This document shows, in pieces, positions 1-9,150 of a stretch of DNA of 64,000 nucleotides. The position numbers and the translations under genes were made by a program. Source of the stretch: CBDFNC01 sp965249895 (GTDB lineage Bacteria > Pseudomonadota > Gammaproteobacteria > Enterobacterales > CBDFNC01). The stretch lies in assembly GCA_965249895.1 (NCBI GenBank), contig CBDFNC010000004.1, forward strand, positions 1,426,001 through 1,490,000, written 5' to 3'. Position 1 is the stretch's first letter. Each line of letters opens with the position of its first letter. The notes beneath the pieces are model-generated. The model had not been told where the DNA came from. It searched no databases and saw nothing but the letters and a program-made list of their open reading frames with translations.

Positions 1-1017
1 GCTCATATTAACCAGTGCCAACCCGATATTCTGCTGGTCGCTTTTGGAGCGCCAAAACAGGAGTTTTGGCTGAACGAAAATCACCATAAAATTACAGTAC
101 CAGTCGCCCTTACCGTGGGTGGATTATTTGATTTCTATTCAGGTGATATTCCAAGAGCCTCGACCAAACTAAGAGGATTAGGACTGGAATGGGCTTATCG
201 CCTTTACCAAGAGCCCAAACGCCTGTGGAAACGCTACATCTTAGGAAACCCCCTCTTTTTATTTCGGATCTGGCGGGATCAAAATACCTTACGCAAAGAA
301 CAATTACCGACAAATCAAAATGAGCCATTAAAGATCTTTACCACTCCACCTAGCAGCTGGGCACAGCAAACTCGCAGGTGCTGGTTAATCACCCGGTTGC
401 ATGGAAAAAAATTGGTATTTATCGCAGGTAAACGAGCGCTCGATATCAGTATATCAACCACAGGTATGCTCCTGCTTTCTCCATTGCTGCTGGGAATCGC
501 GATTGCCATTAAATTGGAACGCAAAGGGCCTGTTTTATTTAATCAGAGCCGAATTGGGCTGGATGGAAAACCGTTCACATTCTGGAAATTCAGAACCATG
601 GTGGATCAGGCCGAGCTTATCAAAGACAAACTGCATACACAAAATGAAATGGCTGACGGCGTGCTGTTTAAAATGCAACGCGACCCCAGAGTTACCCGAC
701 TTGGCCAATATCTGCGTCGCTATTCTCTGGATGAACTGCCTCAGCTATGGAATGTATTAGTGGGTGATATGGCACTGGTTGGACCCCGACCTGCACTGGA
801 CAACGAGGTTAAAGAATACAACAGCACTGACAGGGAACGACTCGCGGTAATACCCGGGATAACCTGTACCTGGCAAGTATCTGGGCGCTCACTGGTGCCG
901 TTTAAACAACAAGTAGAAATGGACCGAATGTATATACACCAAGCGTCACTTTACAACGACCTAAAATTGATAATTAAAACTATCCCAGCAGTATTTGGTG
1001 GCAAAGGCGCCTGGTAG
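1..1017 (+). CDS. GT26 (WecG/TagA/CpsF) - phosphoglycosyl transferase fusion, 5' partial
   Basis: The reading frame is open from base 1, so the N-terminus lies outside the window; a GTG at 115 is internal. The first ~85 visible residues carry GT26 signatures: PDILLVAFGAPKQEFW, then VGGLFDFYSGDIPRAS and GLEWAYRLYQEPKR. After a linker comes a bacterial sugar transferase domain: the membrane re-entrant segment after KRALDIS, the FWKFRTM motif, the catalytic Asp-Glu in YSLDELPQLWN, and VGPRPAL. Family knowledge: such phosphoglycosyltransferases load the first sugar phosphate on undecaprenyl phosphate, and GT26 enzymes add a following sugar. Fusing them suggests the first two steps of repeat-unit assembly sit on one polypeptide at the inner membrane. 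It heads the visible EPS locus, 30 bases before the next gene. Donor sugars cannot be read from sequence. Confidence 0.9.
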   Translation, partial: AHINQCQPDILLVAFGAPKQEFWLNENHHKITVPVALTVGGLFDFYSGDIPRASTKLRGLGLEWAYRLYQEPKRLWKRYILGNPLFLFRIWRDQNTLRKEQLPTNQNEPLKIFTTPPSSWAQQTRRCWLITRLHGKKLVFIAGKRALDISISTTGMLLLSPLLLGIAIAIKLERKGPVLFNQSRIGLDGKPFTFWKFRTMVDQAELIKDKLHTQNEMADGVLFKMQRDPRVTRLGQYLRRYSLDELPQLWNVLVGDMALVGPRPALDNEVKEYNSTDRERLAVIPGITCTWQVSGRSLVPFKQQVEMDRMYIHQASLYNDLKLIIKTIPAVFGGKGAW

Positions 1018-1047
1018 AGCAACCGGTTTTAAAAAAGGAATTTTACT

Positions 1048-1884
1048 ATGCGAATATTAGTTTATTTACCAGAGAGTTCGATCCCACCGTTACCGCATAA
1101 ACTCATTAAAGGGTTATTGCCTATTTGTGGTAAGTCCATACTGGAGCACAACCTGGAATGGTTATCAAATTACTCATTTCCAGTAAGCATTGTTAGCCAT
1201 CAACCTCTGGACGGCATTGAGGGACAACGCTGGGGTCTAGAACTTGAAATTGTGCCCGAACTGCCACAAGTTATTTACGAAAAAAACCAGGACTATCTAA
1301 TGGTCCACGGTGATTGGTTAAATAATTACGATTTATCCAGGATAACTGAATTTGAGTTATCCTTGAGCTCAATATGTGTCGAACGCCATCATTCCGCTAT
1401 TTATTGTGGTAGTCGAAACCTGATTGATATTCGGCTACTTAATAGAACAATACTAGAGTTTGGCTTGACCTTATCAGGTTATTCACTTCCCTTACACAGC
1501 TGGCAGGAGTTCGCCGATGCAAACTTCAAGTTGCTTAACGGGGAGCTATCAGGGTTAAGACCATCAGGTCTAAGCCTGAAGAAAGATATCATTAGAGATA
1601 TGGGTAATACATTTCATAGTGAGAGTTTAGTTCATGGTCCTATTCATATAGGTCGACATAGTGAAATAGATAAAACCGTGAGAATCATGGGGAAATCAAT
1701 TATAGCTAGCAAGGTAATCATCGACAAAAATACTGAGCTAAGTAACTGTATAATTTTACCAAACACCTATATAGGGAAGAACCTTCGCATCAATAACAAG
1801 ATTGTATGGGGTAACTTATTAATTGATCTCGATTCAAGTCATGTAACTCAGGTTCAGGATCAACTATTGTTAGCATTTTGTTAA
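1048..1884 (+). CDS. Nucleotidyltransferase-like protein with C-terminal left-handed beta-helix
   Basis: The 278-residue product resembles sugar-nucleotide pyrophosphorylases in outline. Its N-terminal half has a PHKLIKGLLPICGKSILEHNLEWL stretch like the 'KPLLPVAGKPLLEHLL' segment of that family, and residues ~195-255 form hexapeptide-type repeats (GPIHIGRHSEIDKTV, then IASKVIIDKNTELSNCII). The GxGTRL nucleotide-binding loop expected at the extreme N-terminus is not visible (the protein begins MRILVYLPESS), so catalysis is doubtful. It may instead be a scaffold or regulatory relative. The AAGGA ribosome site lies 8 bases before the ATG. It follows the fusion glycosyltransferase directly and is read with the EPS locus. 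The exact substrate is unknown. Confidence 0.75.
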   Translation: MRILVYLPESSIPPLPHKLIKGLLPICGKSILEHNLEWLSNYSFPVSIVSHQPLDGIEGQRWGLELEIVPELPQVIYEKNQDYLMVHGDWLNNYDLSRITEFELSLSSICVERHHSAIYCGSRNLIDIRLLNRTILEFGLTLSGYSLPLHSWQEFADANFKLLNGELSGLRPSGLSLKKDIIRDMGNTFHSESLVHGPIHIGRHSEIDKTVRIMGKSIIASKVIIDKNTELSNCIILPNTYIGKNLRINNKIVWGNLLIDLDSSHVTQVQDQLLLAFC

Positions 1885-1920
1885 GGATAGAATTTAACAT
1901 TTAGTAGAAGGAGATACTCT

Positions 1921-2292
1921 ATGGATACCAAATTCCATCCTAAAAATATGGACACACGAACATTATATAGAGTTATATTAAATTCAGGAAAGCGCCTTGC
2001 TCAAGTTAAAAAAGCAGATAACTTTCTATTCAGAACAAAGTTTATTCCAGTTTTAATTCGAGATATTAGCCCGCTAGGTTTAGGGATATGGACAACATCA
2101 TGCCTATTACAACACGAAGATAAAATACTTATCCGGCTTGATTGCTTCAGTGGCTTAGAGATTGAAGGCACAGTCAAACATCAAATAGCAGATCGGTCAA
2201 GGACCCTGCTTGGTATCGCCTTCCATCAGCATGATAAAAACCTGGAAGAGATATTGAAACGTCAATTCGAAGGGCAAAAACTGTCCGCATAA
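1921..2292 (+). CDS. PilZ-domain protein (probable c-di-GMP receptor)
   Basis: This 123-residue protein has the two PilZ ligand motifs: RxxxR at residues 13-17 (RTLYR) and DxSxxG at 48-53 (DISPLG), 31 residues apart, followed by a beta-barrel-like stretch (ILIRLDCFSGLEIEGTVKHQ). No other domain or membrane segment is present, so it is a stand-alone PilZ protein. The family binds cyclic di-GMP and transmits the signal to a partner. Here the likely partners are EPS assembly proteins encoded around it, which is inference from position. An AAGGAGA ribosome site stands 7 bases before the ATG. The gene sits 36 bases after the nucleotidyltransferase-like gene and 64 before the acyltransferase. Confidence 0.82.
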   Translation: MDTKFHPKNMDTRTLYRVILNSGKRLAQVKKADNFLFRTKFIPVLIRDISPLGLGIWTTSCLLQHEDKILIRLDCFSGLEIEGTVKHQIADRSRTLLGIAFHQHDKNLEEILKRQFEGQKLSA

Positions 2293-2356
2293 TTACCCCC
2301 TGACCTCAAGCCAAGGGCAGGTCTGCAACGCTTATAACCTAAGGGAGTATGATCCT

Positions 2357-3409
2357 ATGAATCACACCAACTACCTGAATCAAAATAGATACCTATGCCT
2401 GGATGGTTTGCGTTGTTTGAGTATTCTTGCCGTCATCTGGCACCATGCAGGTTATCCATATTGGGATAATTTTCTACTCGCAAGCCAGGGAGACCACGGT
2501 GTTACGTTATTTTTTGTGATCAGCGGTTTTTTAATCACCTCACTGCTTCTGAAAGAAAAAAGAACAAAGGGCCATATTAACCTTAAGAAATTCTACATTC
2601 GTCGAACGCTTCGTATCTTCCCCCTTTATTATTGCGTTTTACTTATCTACGTGCTTCTGGTGTATATTTTGGAATTAGAAAGTCTGGCAGGAAAGGCATT
2701 CTTCGACAATCTTAAATATTTCGCTACCTATACATCTAACGTATTTGTGCCATTTATTGCAGGAGATAGGATTATTTTCTTCTTTGCTTGGTCGTTGGCA
2801 GCAGAAGAGCAATTTTATCTTATCTGGCCAACTATTGAGCGTTTTCTATCACCTGTTGTTTCTATCCCCTTATTGATTTTTGTTATTATTTCCAACCTCA
2901 TATTAAACAATAACGACATCAGTAATGAAAACATCTATCTTCATGCTTTAGAACTAATTGCCATACCTATTTGTATAGGCGTACTTTTAGCACATGCTTT
3001 GGATAATAAGAATAGTTACCAATTTATACACCCACTAGTTTCCAGGTCAGAGTCTAGCTTTGTCTTTCTTTTTTTTATGTTTTTATCTCTGTCAATAGAA
3101 GGCACACCTATTACATTGGTATATTTATTAATGGCATTGTTAATCGCATCATGTGTCACTTGCATTAAGCCATCCACTAGCCTTATATTCGAGAACAATA
3201 TTGTAAAAAAAATAGGCCAGATTAGCTATGGAATGTACCTTTTACATATGTTGGCATTGAATGTCGTTAAAACACTGGCATCTAATCTTAACATTAGCTA
3301 CTGGCCTGTAATTTTCATTTCCACCACATTTCTAACAACACTTTTCGGAGTTGCTAGCTTTTATTTTTTTGAGCGACACTTCCTTAGTATTAAAAGAAGC
3401 TTTTCCTAG
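2357..3409 (+). CDS. Acyltransferase 3 (OafA/YrhL-type) membrane protein
   Basis: The 350-residue polytopic protein has the acyltransferase-3 pattern: YLCLDGLRCLSILAVIWHH at residues 12-30 with the conserved histidine, GVTLFFVISGFLIT near 48-61, and RRTLRIFPLYY near 84-94, followed by about eight hydrophobic segments. Members move acetyl or succinyl groups across the inner membrane onto sugars. Here it probably O-acylates the EPS repeat unit. The length is typical of the short family members with no SGNH domain. A GGGAG ribosome site is 9 bases from the ATG. The gene is markedly AT-rich compared with the later GT genes, which may mean a separate origin. Confidence 0.9.
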   Translation: MNHTNYLNQNRYLCLDGLRCLSILAVIWHHAGYPYWDNFLLASQGDHGVTLFFVISGFLITSLLLKEKRTKGHINLKKFYIRRTLRIFPLYYCVLLIYVLLVYILELESLAGKAFFDNLKYFATYTSNVFVPFIAGDRIIFFFAWSLAAEEQFYLIWPTIERFLSPVVSIPLLIFVIISNLILNNNDISNENIYLHALELIAIPICIGVLLAHALDNKNSYQFIHPLVSRSESSFVFLFFMFLSLSIEGTPITLVYLLMALLIASCVTCIKPSTSLIFENNIVKKIGQISYGMYLLHMLALNVVKTLASNLNISYWPVIFISTTFLTTLFGVASFYFFERHFLSIKRSFS

Positions 3410-3527
3410 CTTAGCGTTAGAATCAATGAAGTATTTACAACAATAATATACACCAAGCTTACTTCTACATAAATTTGGCAAGATCCATGCAGTAACTATA
3501 TACCCTTCAGAGAAAAGGATGGATAAC

Positions 3528-4805
3528 ATGAAAAAATGGAATTATACAGTTACTAACTTGCATGGTCGTATGCAATATGCAAATCCGATGAAGTTACACA
3601 TTGTGTGGATAAATAAACATGCTGACTTTACTGGCGGTGCTGAACGATATATCTACGATACCGTTAAGGAGTTATCAAAAAAGGGCATAAAGTCAACACT
3701 TCTATATCAACTGGATGGGCAGGTACACCCCAGGTTCACTCATGCTTTTAATAGTGCATACCCTCTTATTGACCTTAATAAGCAATTAAATGATCATGCA
3801 CCAAATATTATTTATATCCATCAGCTTGACCACCTAGAGCAATTAGAGGCTTGTATCGATAGTGGTATCCCCAGTATTCGTTTTTATCATGACCATAAGC
3901 TTTTCTGCCTCAGAGAGCACAAGTACACCACCATCGGTCTTACGACTTGCCAGCGCAAAACAGGCCCTGCATGTTACCGCTGCTTGGGGTTTATTGGACG
4001 AAATAACAAACACCAACTGACAGTGAATCGGATGGGTCACTTACTAGCACAGCAAAATAGTAATCGGAAACTGGCAGGATATATTGTTGCCTCAGATTAC
4101 ATGTCTCATGTCCTTGCCCAACATGAATTTATGATCAATAAAACCCATGTTATTCCGCTATTTACAACCCCCAACAAAGCCATAATCGAGTTAACTCATA
4201 GCAGAAAAAAAGATCTTCTTCTATATGTCGGCGGCCTGACTCGGGGAAAAGGCGTTGATATCTTGTTACGTGCGTTAGCTTGTTTGAATAGTCAGGTTCA
4301 ACTGATGATCTGCGGAGAAGGCCCGCAAAAAAAGGAGCTACAGCAACTCAGCCATAAACTCGGGCTAGAAAATAGAGTTGATTTTAAAGGTCACTGCGAT
4401 GCTTCAACCTTAACTGGGTACTACCAACAAGCTTCAGCACTTGTGATCCCTTCTCGTTCCCCCGAAACGTTTTGCTTAACCGGCATTGAAGCCCTTTCTC
4501 AAGCCTGCCCGGTTATCGCAACGAGTGTCGGGGCCATACCCGAGTGGTTACAAGACGGCATAAACGGCAGACTAGTAGAAAGCAATAATGTTTCCGCACT
4601 CAGCGGTGCTATTCGCGACCTGCTGCAACACCCCCAAACAACGCAAGAACATGCGCTACTTGCTCAGCAACGTATTCTGCAGCAATACACCATCAACCAT
4701 CATATCCAACAGCTTATTCAGGTTTTTCAACAAATACTGAGGGAACATTCAGATCCCATCGCTACGACAAGTTCAATGTTAGAGGAACGGAGGCAGCCAT
4801 GTTAA
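3528..4805 (+). CDS. Glycosyltransferase family 4
   Basis: GT-B fold glycosyltransferase. The N-terminal half opens with KLHIVWINKHADFTGGAERYIYDT (GGAE acceptor loop). The C-terminal half has LLYVGGLTRGKGVDIL and the donor-binding EX7E motif in PETFCLTGIEALSQACPVIATSVGA. The start is uncertain. ATG 3519 overlaps the AAAAGGA ribosome site, whereas ATG 3528 has it 8 bases upstream, so 3528 is preferred. A third in-frame ATG at 3588 gives the family-typical MKLHIVW start but has no ribosome site. A cysteine-rich stretch (CFLREHKY to CYRCLGF) in the middle is unusual for the family. The 3' end overlaps the next gene by 7 bases, so translation is coupled. The sugar is unknown. Confidence 0.88.
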   Translation: MKKWNYTVTNLHGRMQYANPMKLHIVWINKHADFTGGAERYIYDTVKELSKKGIKSTLLYQLDGQVHPRFTHAFNSAYPLIDLNKQLNDHAPNIIYIHQLDHLEQLEACIDSGIPSIRFYHDHKLFCLREHKYTTIGLTTCQRKTGPACYRCLGFIGRNNKHQLTVNRMGHLLAQQNSNRKLAGYIVASDYMSHVLAQHEFMINKTHVIPLFTTPNKAIIELTHSRKKDLLLYVGGLTRGKGVDILLRALACLNSQVQLMICGEGPQKKELQQLSHKLGLENRVDFKGHCDASTLTGYYQQASALVIPSRSPETFCLTGIEALSQACPVIATSVGAIPEWLQDGINGRLVESNNVSALSGAIRDLLQHPQTTQEHALLAQQRILQQYTINHHIQQLIQVFQQILREHSDPIATTSSMLEERRQPC

Positions 4806-5989
4806 CCATTAAAAATGTCACCCTGCAACAGGATCCGCAAGCTGAACACATTTGCCGACATGTGCTGGCACAGGTGTGTGACATTGTGATGCGACACCTG
4901 GATAAAAGTCAGCTATGCGCATTAATCCTGTTAGGTGGTTATGGCCGCGGAGAAGGAGGTTTAATAACCCACCCTGTCAGTGGCCAGCTCTATCCACACA
5001 ACAACTTCGACCTGCTATTAATCCTTAACAACCAAATGAAGGTTACTCCAAGGTTGGAGCGAATCATCAGCGACGCATTAACGCCTCTTCGTCAGCAGGC
5101 CGGTTTAGGCATAGATATCTCTGTTACCAGCATATCTAAAATGCGTAACGCAAATTGCCGGGTGATCTGGTACGACATGCGACATGGTCACCGAACTCTG
5201 CTGGGAGACGCCAACTTTGTCCCATCATTAACCCAGCATACAGTGCAAAATATCCCCCATTGGGATGCACGCAATCTAATGATCAACAGAGGCTCATTGC
5301 TGCTGGTCAATCGCTTCTTGCTATCTCAGAGCACCCCGGACGTTTATCGAACTACCATCATCAAACATGCCATGAAAGCCATTATCGGCTACGGTGATGC
5401 GCTGTTGTTCTGCCTGGGTAAGTACCATTGGTCCTACGCGGAAAAGCAGCAGCGTATGGCAAATGAAAATTCCATAGCGCCGGATTTCAAACAGCTCTAC
5501 CTACAAGCGATGAATTTTCGCTTTTCTCCCTGTTACGCCCAGTTTCAGAACATCAACCTGGCGAGCTGGAACGAGTCTATCGTTAACACCTTGCAACCTG
5601 TTCATCTGCGCTGCGAGCGCCAACGCCTGAACAACCAAGACCTCACCTGGAAGAGTTATCTTAAATACGCAGCAGACAATGCTTTTTGGGATCCCGAGAG
5701 CCAACTTAAAAACCTGGTAAAACGTTCTCTGGAGCGGCTCCGCACAGCAGGTCATCGTATTATCGAAGGACACAGCCCCTGGACTTACCAGGCCTTAACA
5801 CAGGCAGAAAAACTCCCCCTGTGTTTCCCTTATGTACTCTATCGACAAGAGGACTTATCCGCGCAACAACGGCTTGACCCCAATGTATTGACCCAAAGGT
5901 ATCTCAAAAACTGGCAGGATTTTATGGATGCCAACCTGCGTAATGTTTTGAATGGCTTTGGCTTATCTTTAGAGGACACAGGCTTATGA
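4799..5989 (+). CDS. Polymerase-beta-type nucleotidyltransferase-like protein in EPS locus
   Basis: The 396-residue protein has features of the pol-beta nucleotidyltransferase fold: a glycine-rich LLGGYGRGEGG turn near residue 47, then NNFDLLLIL near 72, then GIDISVTS near 104. These fit the G[GS]...D-h-D...D pattern with Asn replacing the first acidic residue of the usual DxD. The remaining ~280 residues are probably helical and not recognised. Family members transfer nucleotides to protein, RNA or small molecules. A role in polysaccharide assembly is inferred only from its position between a GT4 and a deacetylase-like gene, overlapping both (7 and 4 bases). It could equally make a nucleotide-activated substituent. 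Confidence 0.6.
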   Translation: MLTIKNVTLQQDPQAEHICRHVLAQVCDIVMRHLDKSQLCALILLGGYGRGEGGLITHPVSGQLYPHNNFDLLLILNNQMKVTPRLERIISDALTPLRQQAGLGIDISVTSISKMRNANCRVIWYDMRHGHRTLLGDANFVPSLTQHTVQNIPHWDARNLMINRGSLLLVNRFLLSQSTPDVYRTTIIKHAMKAIIGYGDALLFCLGKYHWSYAEKQQRMANENSIAPDFKQLYLQAMNFRFSPCYAQFQNINLASWNESIVNTLQPVHLRCERQRLNNQDLTWKSYLKYAADNAFWDPESQLKNLVKRSLERLRTAGHRIIEGHSPWTYQALTQAEKLPLCFPYVLYRQEDLSAQQRLDPNVLTQRYLKNWQDFMDANLRNVLNGFGLSLEDTGL

Positions 5990-6810
5990 TCTATCTCAGC
6001 GCAGATATTCATCACGCAAGTTTACAAACGGGCAATCAGCAACACTGCGATATCTCTGAACTGGCTACTGCCAGATTATTCCTTAAACGCATTGAACAAG
6101 CACGGGTCAAACTGACGTGTTTTATCACCGGCCGCTGTTTTGCAGAAGAATGGGCCGATACGCAAGTACTTTGCAACAGCGACCGAGTTGAAGTTGGTGG
6201 TCATACCTGGAGCGGTTTTACTCCAGTAATTTGGCACCGCGCCTGCAATAAACTTGTGGGTAGTTATAACGGTCCTTATTGGTACCAATACCTGGACACC
6301 CTGCGCACCATCAAGATCATCGAGAAAAAAACCGGACAGCGGATCTCCTGCTGGCGAAATCATATGTATAAACACGGTCCGCACACAGATAAGGTATTAA
6401 GCCAACTGGGTATCAAACTTTGCTCCGATGGGGTGAAACGCGAAAACGACCAGCCCTTGCTCAGCAATGCTGGCATTTATAATTTCCCCCTCAATATCAT
6501 TCCCGATCATGAACACCTGTATCACGCAGAGCGAACGCCAGAATGGGTCGAACGCTGGCAGAAACGATACCAATGGTCCGATGATTTTGGCTGCCAAAGT
6601 TACTATATCCAGGAATGGGCCGAACAGGTGTTAAACCAGCTGCAAACCTGTGAAGCCCAAGGGCGGGATGCCAATTTGCTGATCCACCCCATTACCATGT
6701 ATTTGTGTGACCAATTTCAATGCTTCGACAAGATCCTCGACTACATCAGTCGGCGAGAAACCGGTTGGTTAAGCGAAGCCGTGCCCTCCCCGCTGCCCGA
6801 ACCGAATTAA
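5986..6810 (+). CDS. Polysaccharide deacetylase-like (CE4/NodB fold) protein
   Basis: The 274-residue product starts with YLSADIHHASL (candidate metal or catalytic Asp7 and His9/10), has EVGGHTWSG at about residue 72 matching the CE4 H-S/T-W metal motif, CWRNHMYKHGPHT near 120, and LLIHPITMY near 240 for the last catalytic histidine. No signal peptide is visible, so it would act in the cytoplasm on nucleotide- or lipid-linked sugars. It overlaps the upstream gene by 4 bases. A second CE4-like gene occurs at 21497 in the same locus. The divergence from classical NodB motifs leaves the substrate open. Confidence 0.7.
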   Translation: MIYLSADIHHASLQTGNQQHCDISELATARLFLKRIEQARVKLTCFITGRCFAEEWADTQVLCNSDRVEVGGHTWSGFTPVIWHRACNKLVGSYNGPYWYQYLDTLRTIKIIEKKTGQRISCWRNHMYKHGPHTDKVLSQLGIKLCSDGVKRENDQPLLSNAGIYNFPLNIIPDHEHLYHAERTPEWVERWQKRYQWSDDFGCQSYYIQEWAEQVLNQLQTCEAQGRDANLLIHPITMYLCDQFQCFDKILDYISRRETGWLSEAVPSPLPEPN

Positions 6811-6826
6811 CCACAGGAGGTTTACC

Positions 6827-7786
6827 ATGTCTGACATTGAAACCCTGGAGCAGGTGGAGAGTGCTCCTTTAGGACCGAGACTTGCACAAAAGAGGCCTAA
6901 AGTGGTTATCATAATGCGCTCAAAAAACTCAGCCTGGGTCATTGCCAGCACATTAGCGGCGTTACAATCTCAGGATTACCGGGACTATGACTTGATAGTC
7001 GTCGACTCAGGCTCCACCGATGCGACTCTGGAGATAGTTAGCTTTTATGACTGCCAGCTGATCCAAATTGCTGCCGATGATTACTATCCGGGCAAAGTAC
7101 TTAATCAGGCCATAGAACAAAGTCAGGCCGAGCTCGTCGTTTTTGTAAATTCCGATGCCGTATTGCTGCGGGATGACAGCCTCTCAAATTTGCTCGCTGC
7201 ATTTAATGATCCCGACGTCGTTGCTGCATTTGGTCGTCAGGTCCCGCGTCCGGAAGCCAAGCAATGGGTGAAGCGTGATTACGCGGCCAGCTTCCCGGCA
7301 GTGGGGCCGCCCCCTTGCTGGATAACCCTGTCCTTACCGTTTGCCGCCATACGTCGTCAGCATTGGCAGCAGCACCCCTTCTACCAGGATGCCTGGGCAT
7401 CAGAGGATACAGAGTGGGGCCATTGGGCAAAAAGCAATGGCCACAAGGTAAGTTATATACCCCAGGCGCTACTGATGCATTCCCATAACTACACCCTAAA
7501 GCAACTTTACGGTCGGCGTTTTGTGGAAGGAGAAGCGGATGCGTTTATCTTTCAAAGGAAAAACAAACTTATCTCAGCCGTTGGCCACTTTATCAAAGGC
7601 CTGCTTCGGGACTGCCATCATCATATTGTCAACCGGGACCTCGCTGGCTTGCTCACCACCCCCTGTCGACTGTTGGTGTACCACTGGGCATATTATAGCG
7701 GTTTACACTGGGGAAATACCCGAGTCAGACAGCAACTAAAAGACGACGCTAGGGGACAGCAAGCGGTGTTGTCGCGCTACAAATAA
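6827..7786 (+). CDS. Glycosyltransferase family 2
   Basis: GT-A fold enzyme. VVIIMRSKNSAWVIASTLAAL begins the Rossmann-like domain, VVDSGSTDAT follows near residue 62, and the metal-binding DxD region is present as FVNSDAVLL near 105. The acceptor side has ASEDTEWGHWAKSNGHKV with the ED motif usual for the catalytic base. It is 319 residues with no membrane segment. An AGGAGG ribosome site lies 7 bases before the ATG. It follows the deacetylase-like gene by 16 bases and belongs to the EPS transcript. The donor sugar is unknown. Confidence 0.9.
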   Translation: MSDIETLEQVESAPLGPRLAQKRPKVVIIMRSKNSAWVIASTLAALQSQDYRDYDLIVVDSGSTDATLEIVSFYDCQLIQIAADDYYPGKVLNQAIEQSQAELVVFVNSDAVLLRDDSLSNLLAAFNDPDVVAAFGRQVPRPEAKQWVKRDYAASFPAVGPPPCWITLSLPFAAIRRQHWQQHPFYQDAWASEDTEWGHWAKSNGHKVSYIPQALLMHSHNYTLKQLYGRRFVEGEADAFIFQRKNKLISAVGHFIKGLLRDCHHHIVNRDLAGLLTTPCRLLVYHWAYYSGLHWGNTRVRQQLKDDARGQQAVLSRYK

Positions 7787-7824
7787 TTGCAACCACATGG
7801 ACCAAGTTATATCAGGTACATAAT

Positions 7825-9084
7825 ATGAAAAATCGTGACAGATATCCTATCGCTCAAGTGATGCGCCGGTTTCATATCAAGGAGTGGGGCGGCATGGAAG
7901 GTGCGGTATGGAATACCAGCCTGGGCCTAAGACAGCATCAAATAAACAGCCATATTCTGTGTACACAAGCACTTAATCAAAACCCTAGAGAAGTTGTCGA
8001 TAACATCCCTATTGAGCGCTTTCGCTATCACTACCCCCATATCGGCTTAACCAAAGAAAAAAGGCTAAAGCTGGATAAAAAGGGCGGAAACCCCTACTCC
8101 TTCTCCCTCAGCCAGCGGTTATTAAAAGGCGAATTTCGTTTGTATCATTGTCATACCATGCAACGTATGGCCGCTATGGTCAGATATGCGGCCATACGTC
8201 GTGGGTTACCCTATGTCATCTCCCTGCATAGCGGTCAATTTACAGTGCCCAGAGCCGAAATAAACAGCCTGATTGAACCACTGGAACACACCCTTAATGC
8301 CGGCAAGTTTATCGATTTGGTACTGAAACCACAGAGAGTACTGTCAGACGCCAGTGGCATCATATGTATTGGTTACAATGAATACCTCAAGACCCGCCAG
8401 TACTTTCCGGATAAACCGGTTATTTACTTGCCAAACGGAGTGAATTTTACCCGTTTTTCAACCCCTGCCAAGCTGGATGTGCACCAATACTTGCACATAC
8501 CTACAACTCGCAAGTTGCTGTTATCCGTCGGCCGTATTGATAGCCAAAAAAATCAGCTGATGCTTATCGACTTACTCAGCAGGTTGCATGCCAGGGGAGA
8601 TACTCAATATCAACTGATCTTGGCGGGTCCAGTGATCCAATCAAGTTACCTGAGTAAATTACTGAAAAGAATTGAATTATACAAGCTACAAAGTTACGTC
8701 TCCATCATCCCAGGTATTGAACCAGATCATGAGTTATTACCGGCCCTGTACCAACAGTCCTCCTGCTTCTTACTCGCTTCCACTCATGAGCCTTTTGGGA
8801 TTGTAGTATTGGAGGCATGGAGCGCGGGGTTACCCGTTGTCGCCAGTTGCGTCGGCGGTTTAGTTCACCTGATCAAACACAAAAACGATGGGCTGCTGTT
8901 TAACCCAAACAGTCTGGACTCCCTGCTGGCTAACGTAAGCCAAGTATTAACCTCACCATCATTGGCATCCAGCCTGAGCAAGCAAGGTTTTACCCGGGTT
9001 GAAAGTGAATATTGCTGGCTTCAGGTGGTTTCCCGTTTACAGGACTTCTATCGCACCGTTGAGGACTGGCACTACAGCCGCTAA
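7825..9084 (+). CDS. Glycosyltransferase family 4 (paralogue of the gene at 20268)
   Basis: GT-B enzyme with GGMEGAVWNTSLGL in the acceptor domain, LLLSVGRIDSQKNQLMLI starting the donor domain, and the EX7E motif in HEPFGIVVLEAWSAGLPVV. It shares an unusual shared block with the 410-residue protein at 20268: (Y/F)xY...GL(T/S)KxxRxxLDKxGGNxxS, then the HxHTMxRxxAMxR and GIxCxG(Y/E) regions. The two are therefore paralogues from a duplication inside this locus. The ribosome site is weak. It probably adds a sugar in the same linkage class as its paralogue, which is inference. Confidence 0.88.
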   Translation: MKNRDRYPIAQVMRRFHIKEWGGMEGAVWNTSLGLRQHQINSHILCTQALNQNPREVVDNIPIERFRYHYPHIGLTKEKRLKLDKKGGNPYSFSLSQRLLKGEFRLYHCHTMQRMAAMVRYAAIRRGLPYVISLHSGQFTVPRAEINSLIEPLEHTLNAGKFIDLVLKPQRVLSDASGIICIGYNEYLKTRQYFPDKPVIYLPNGVNFTRFSTPAKLDVHQYLHIPTTRKLLLSVGRIDSQKNQLMLIDLLSRLHARGDTQYQLILAGPVIQSSYLSKLLKRIELYKLQSYVSIIPGIEPDHELLPALYQQSSCFLLASTHEPFGIVVLEAWSAGLPVVASCVGGLVHLIKHKNDGLLFNPNSLDSLLANVSQVLTSPSLASSLSKQGFTRVESEYCWLQVVSRLQDFYRTVEDWHYSR

Positions 9085-9150
9085 CTGTTAGTTACGGAGC
9101 TGAGACATTCGGCGGCTCCTGCTCACCCTGTTCAAAAAAGAGGTATAAAT

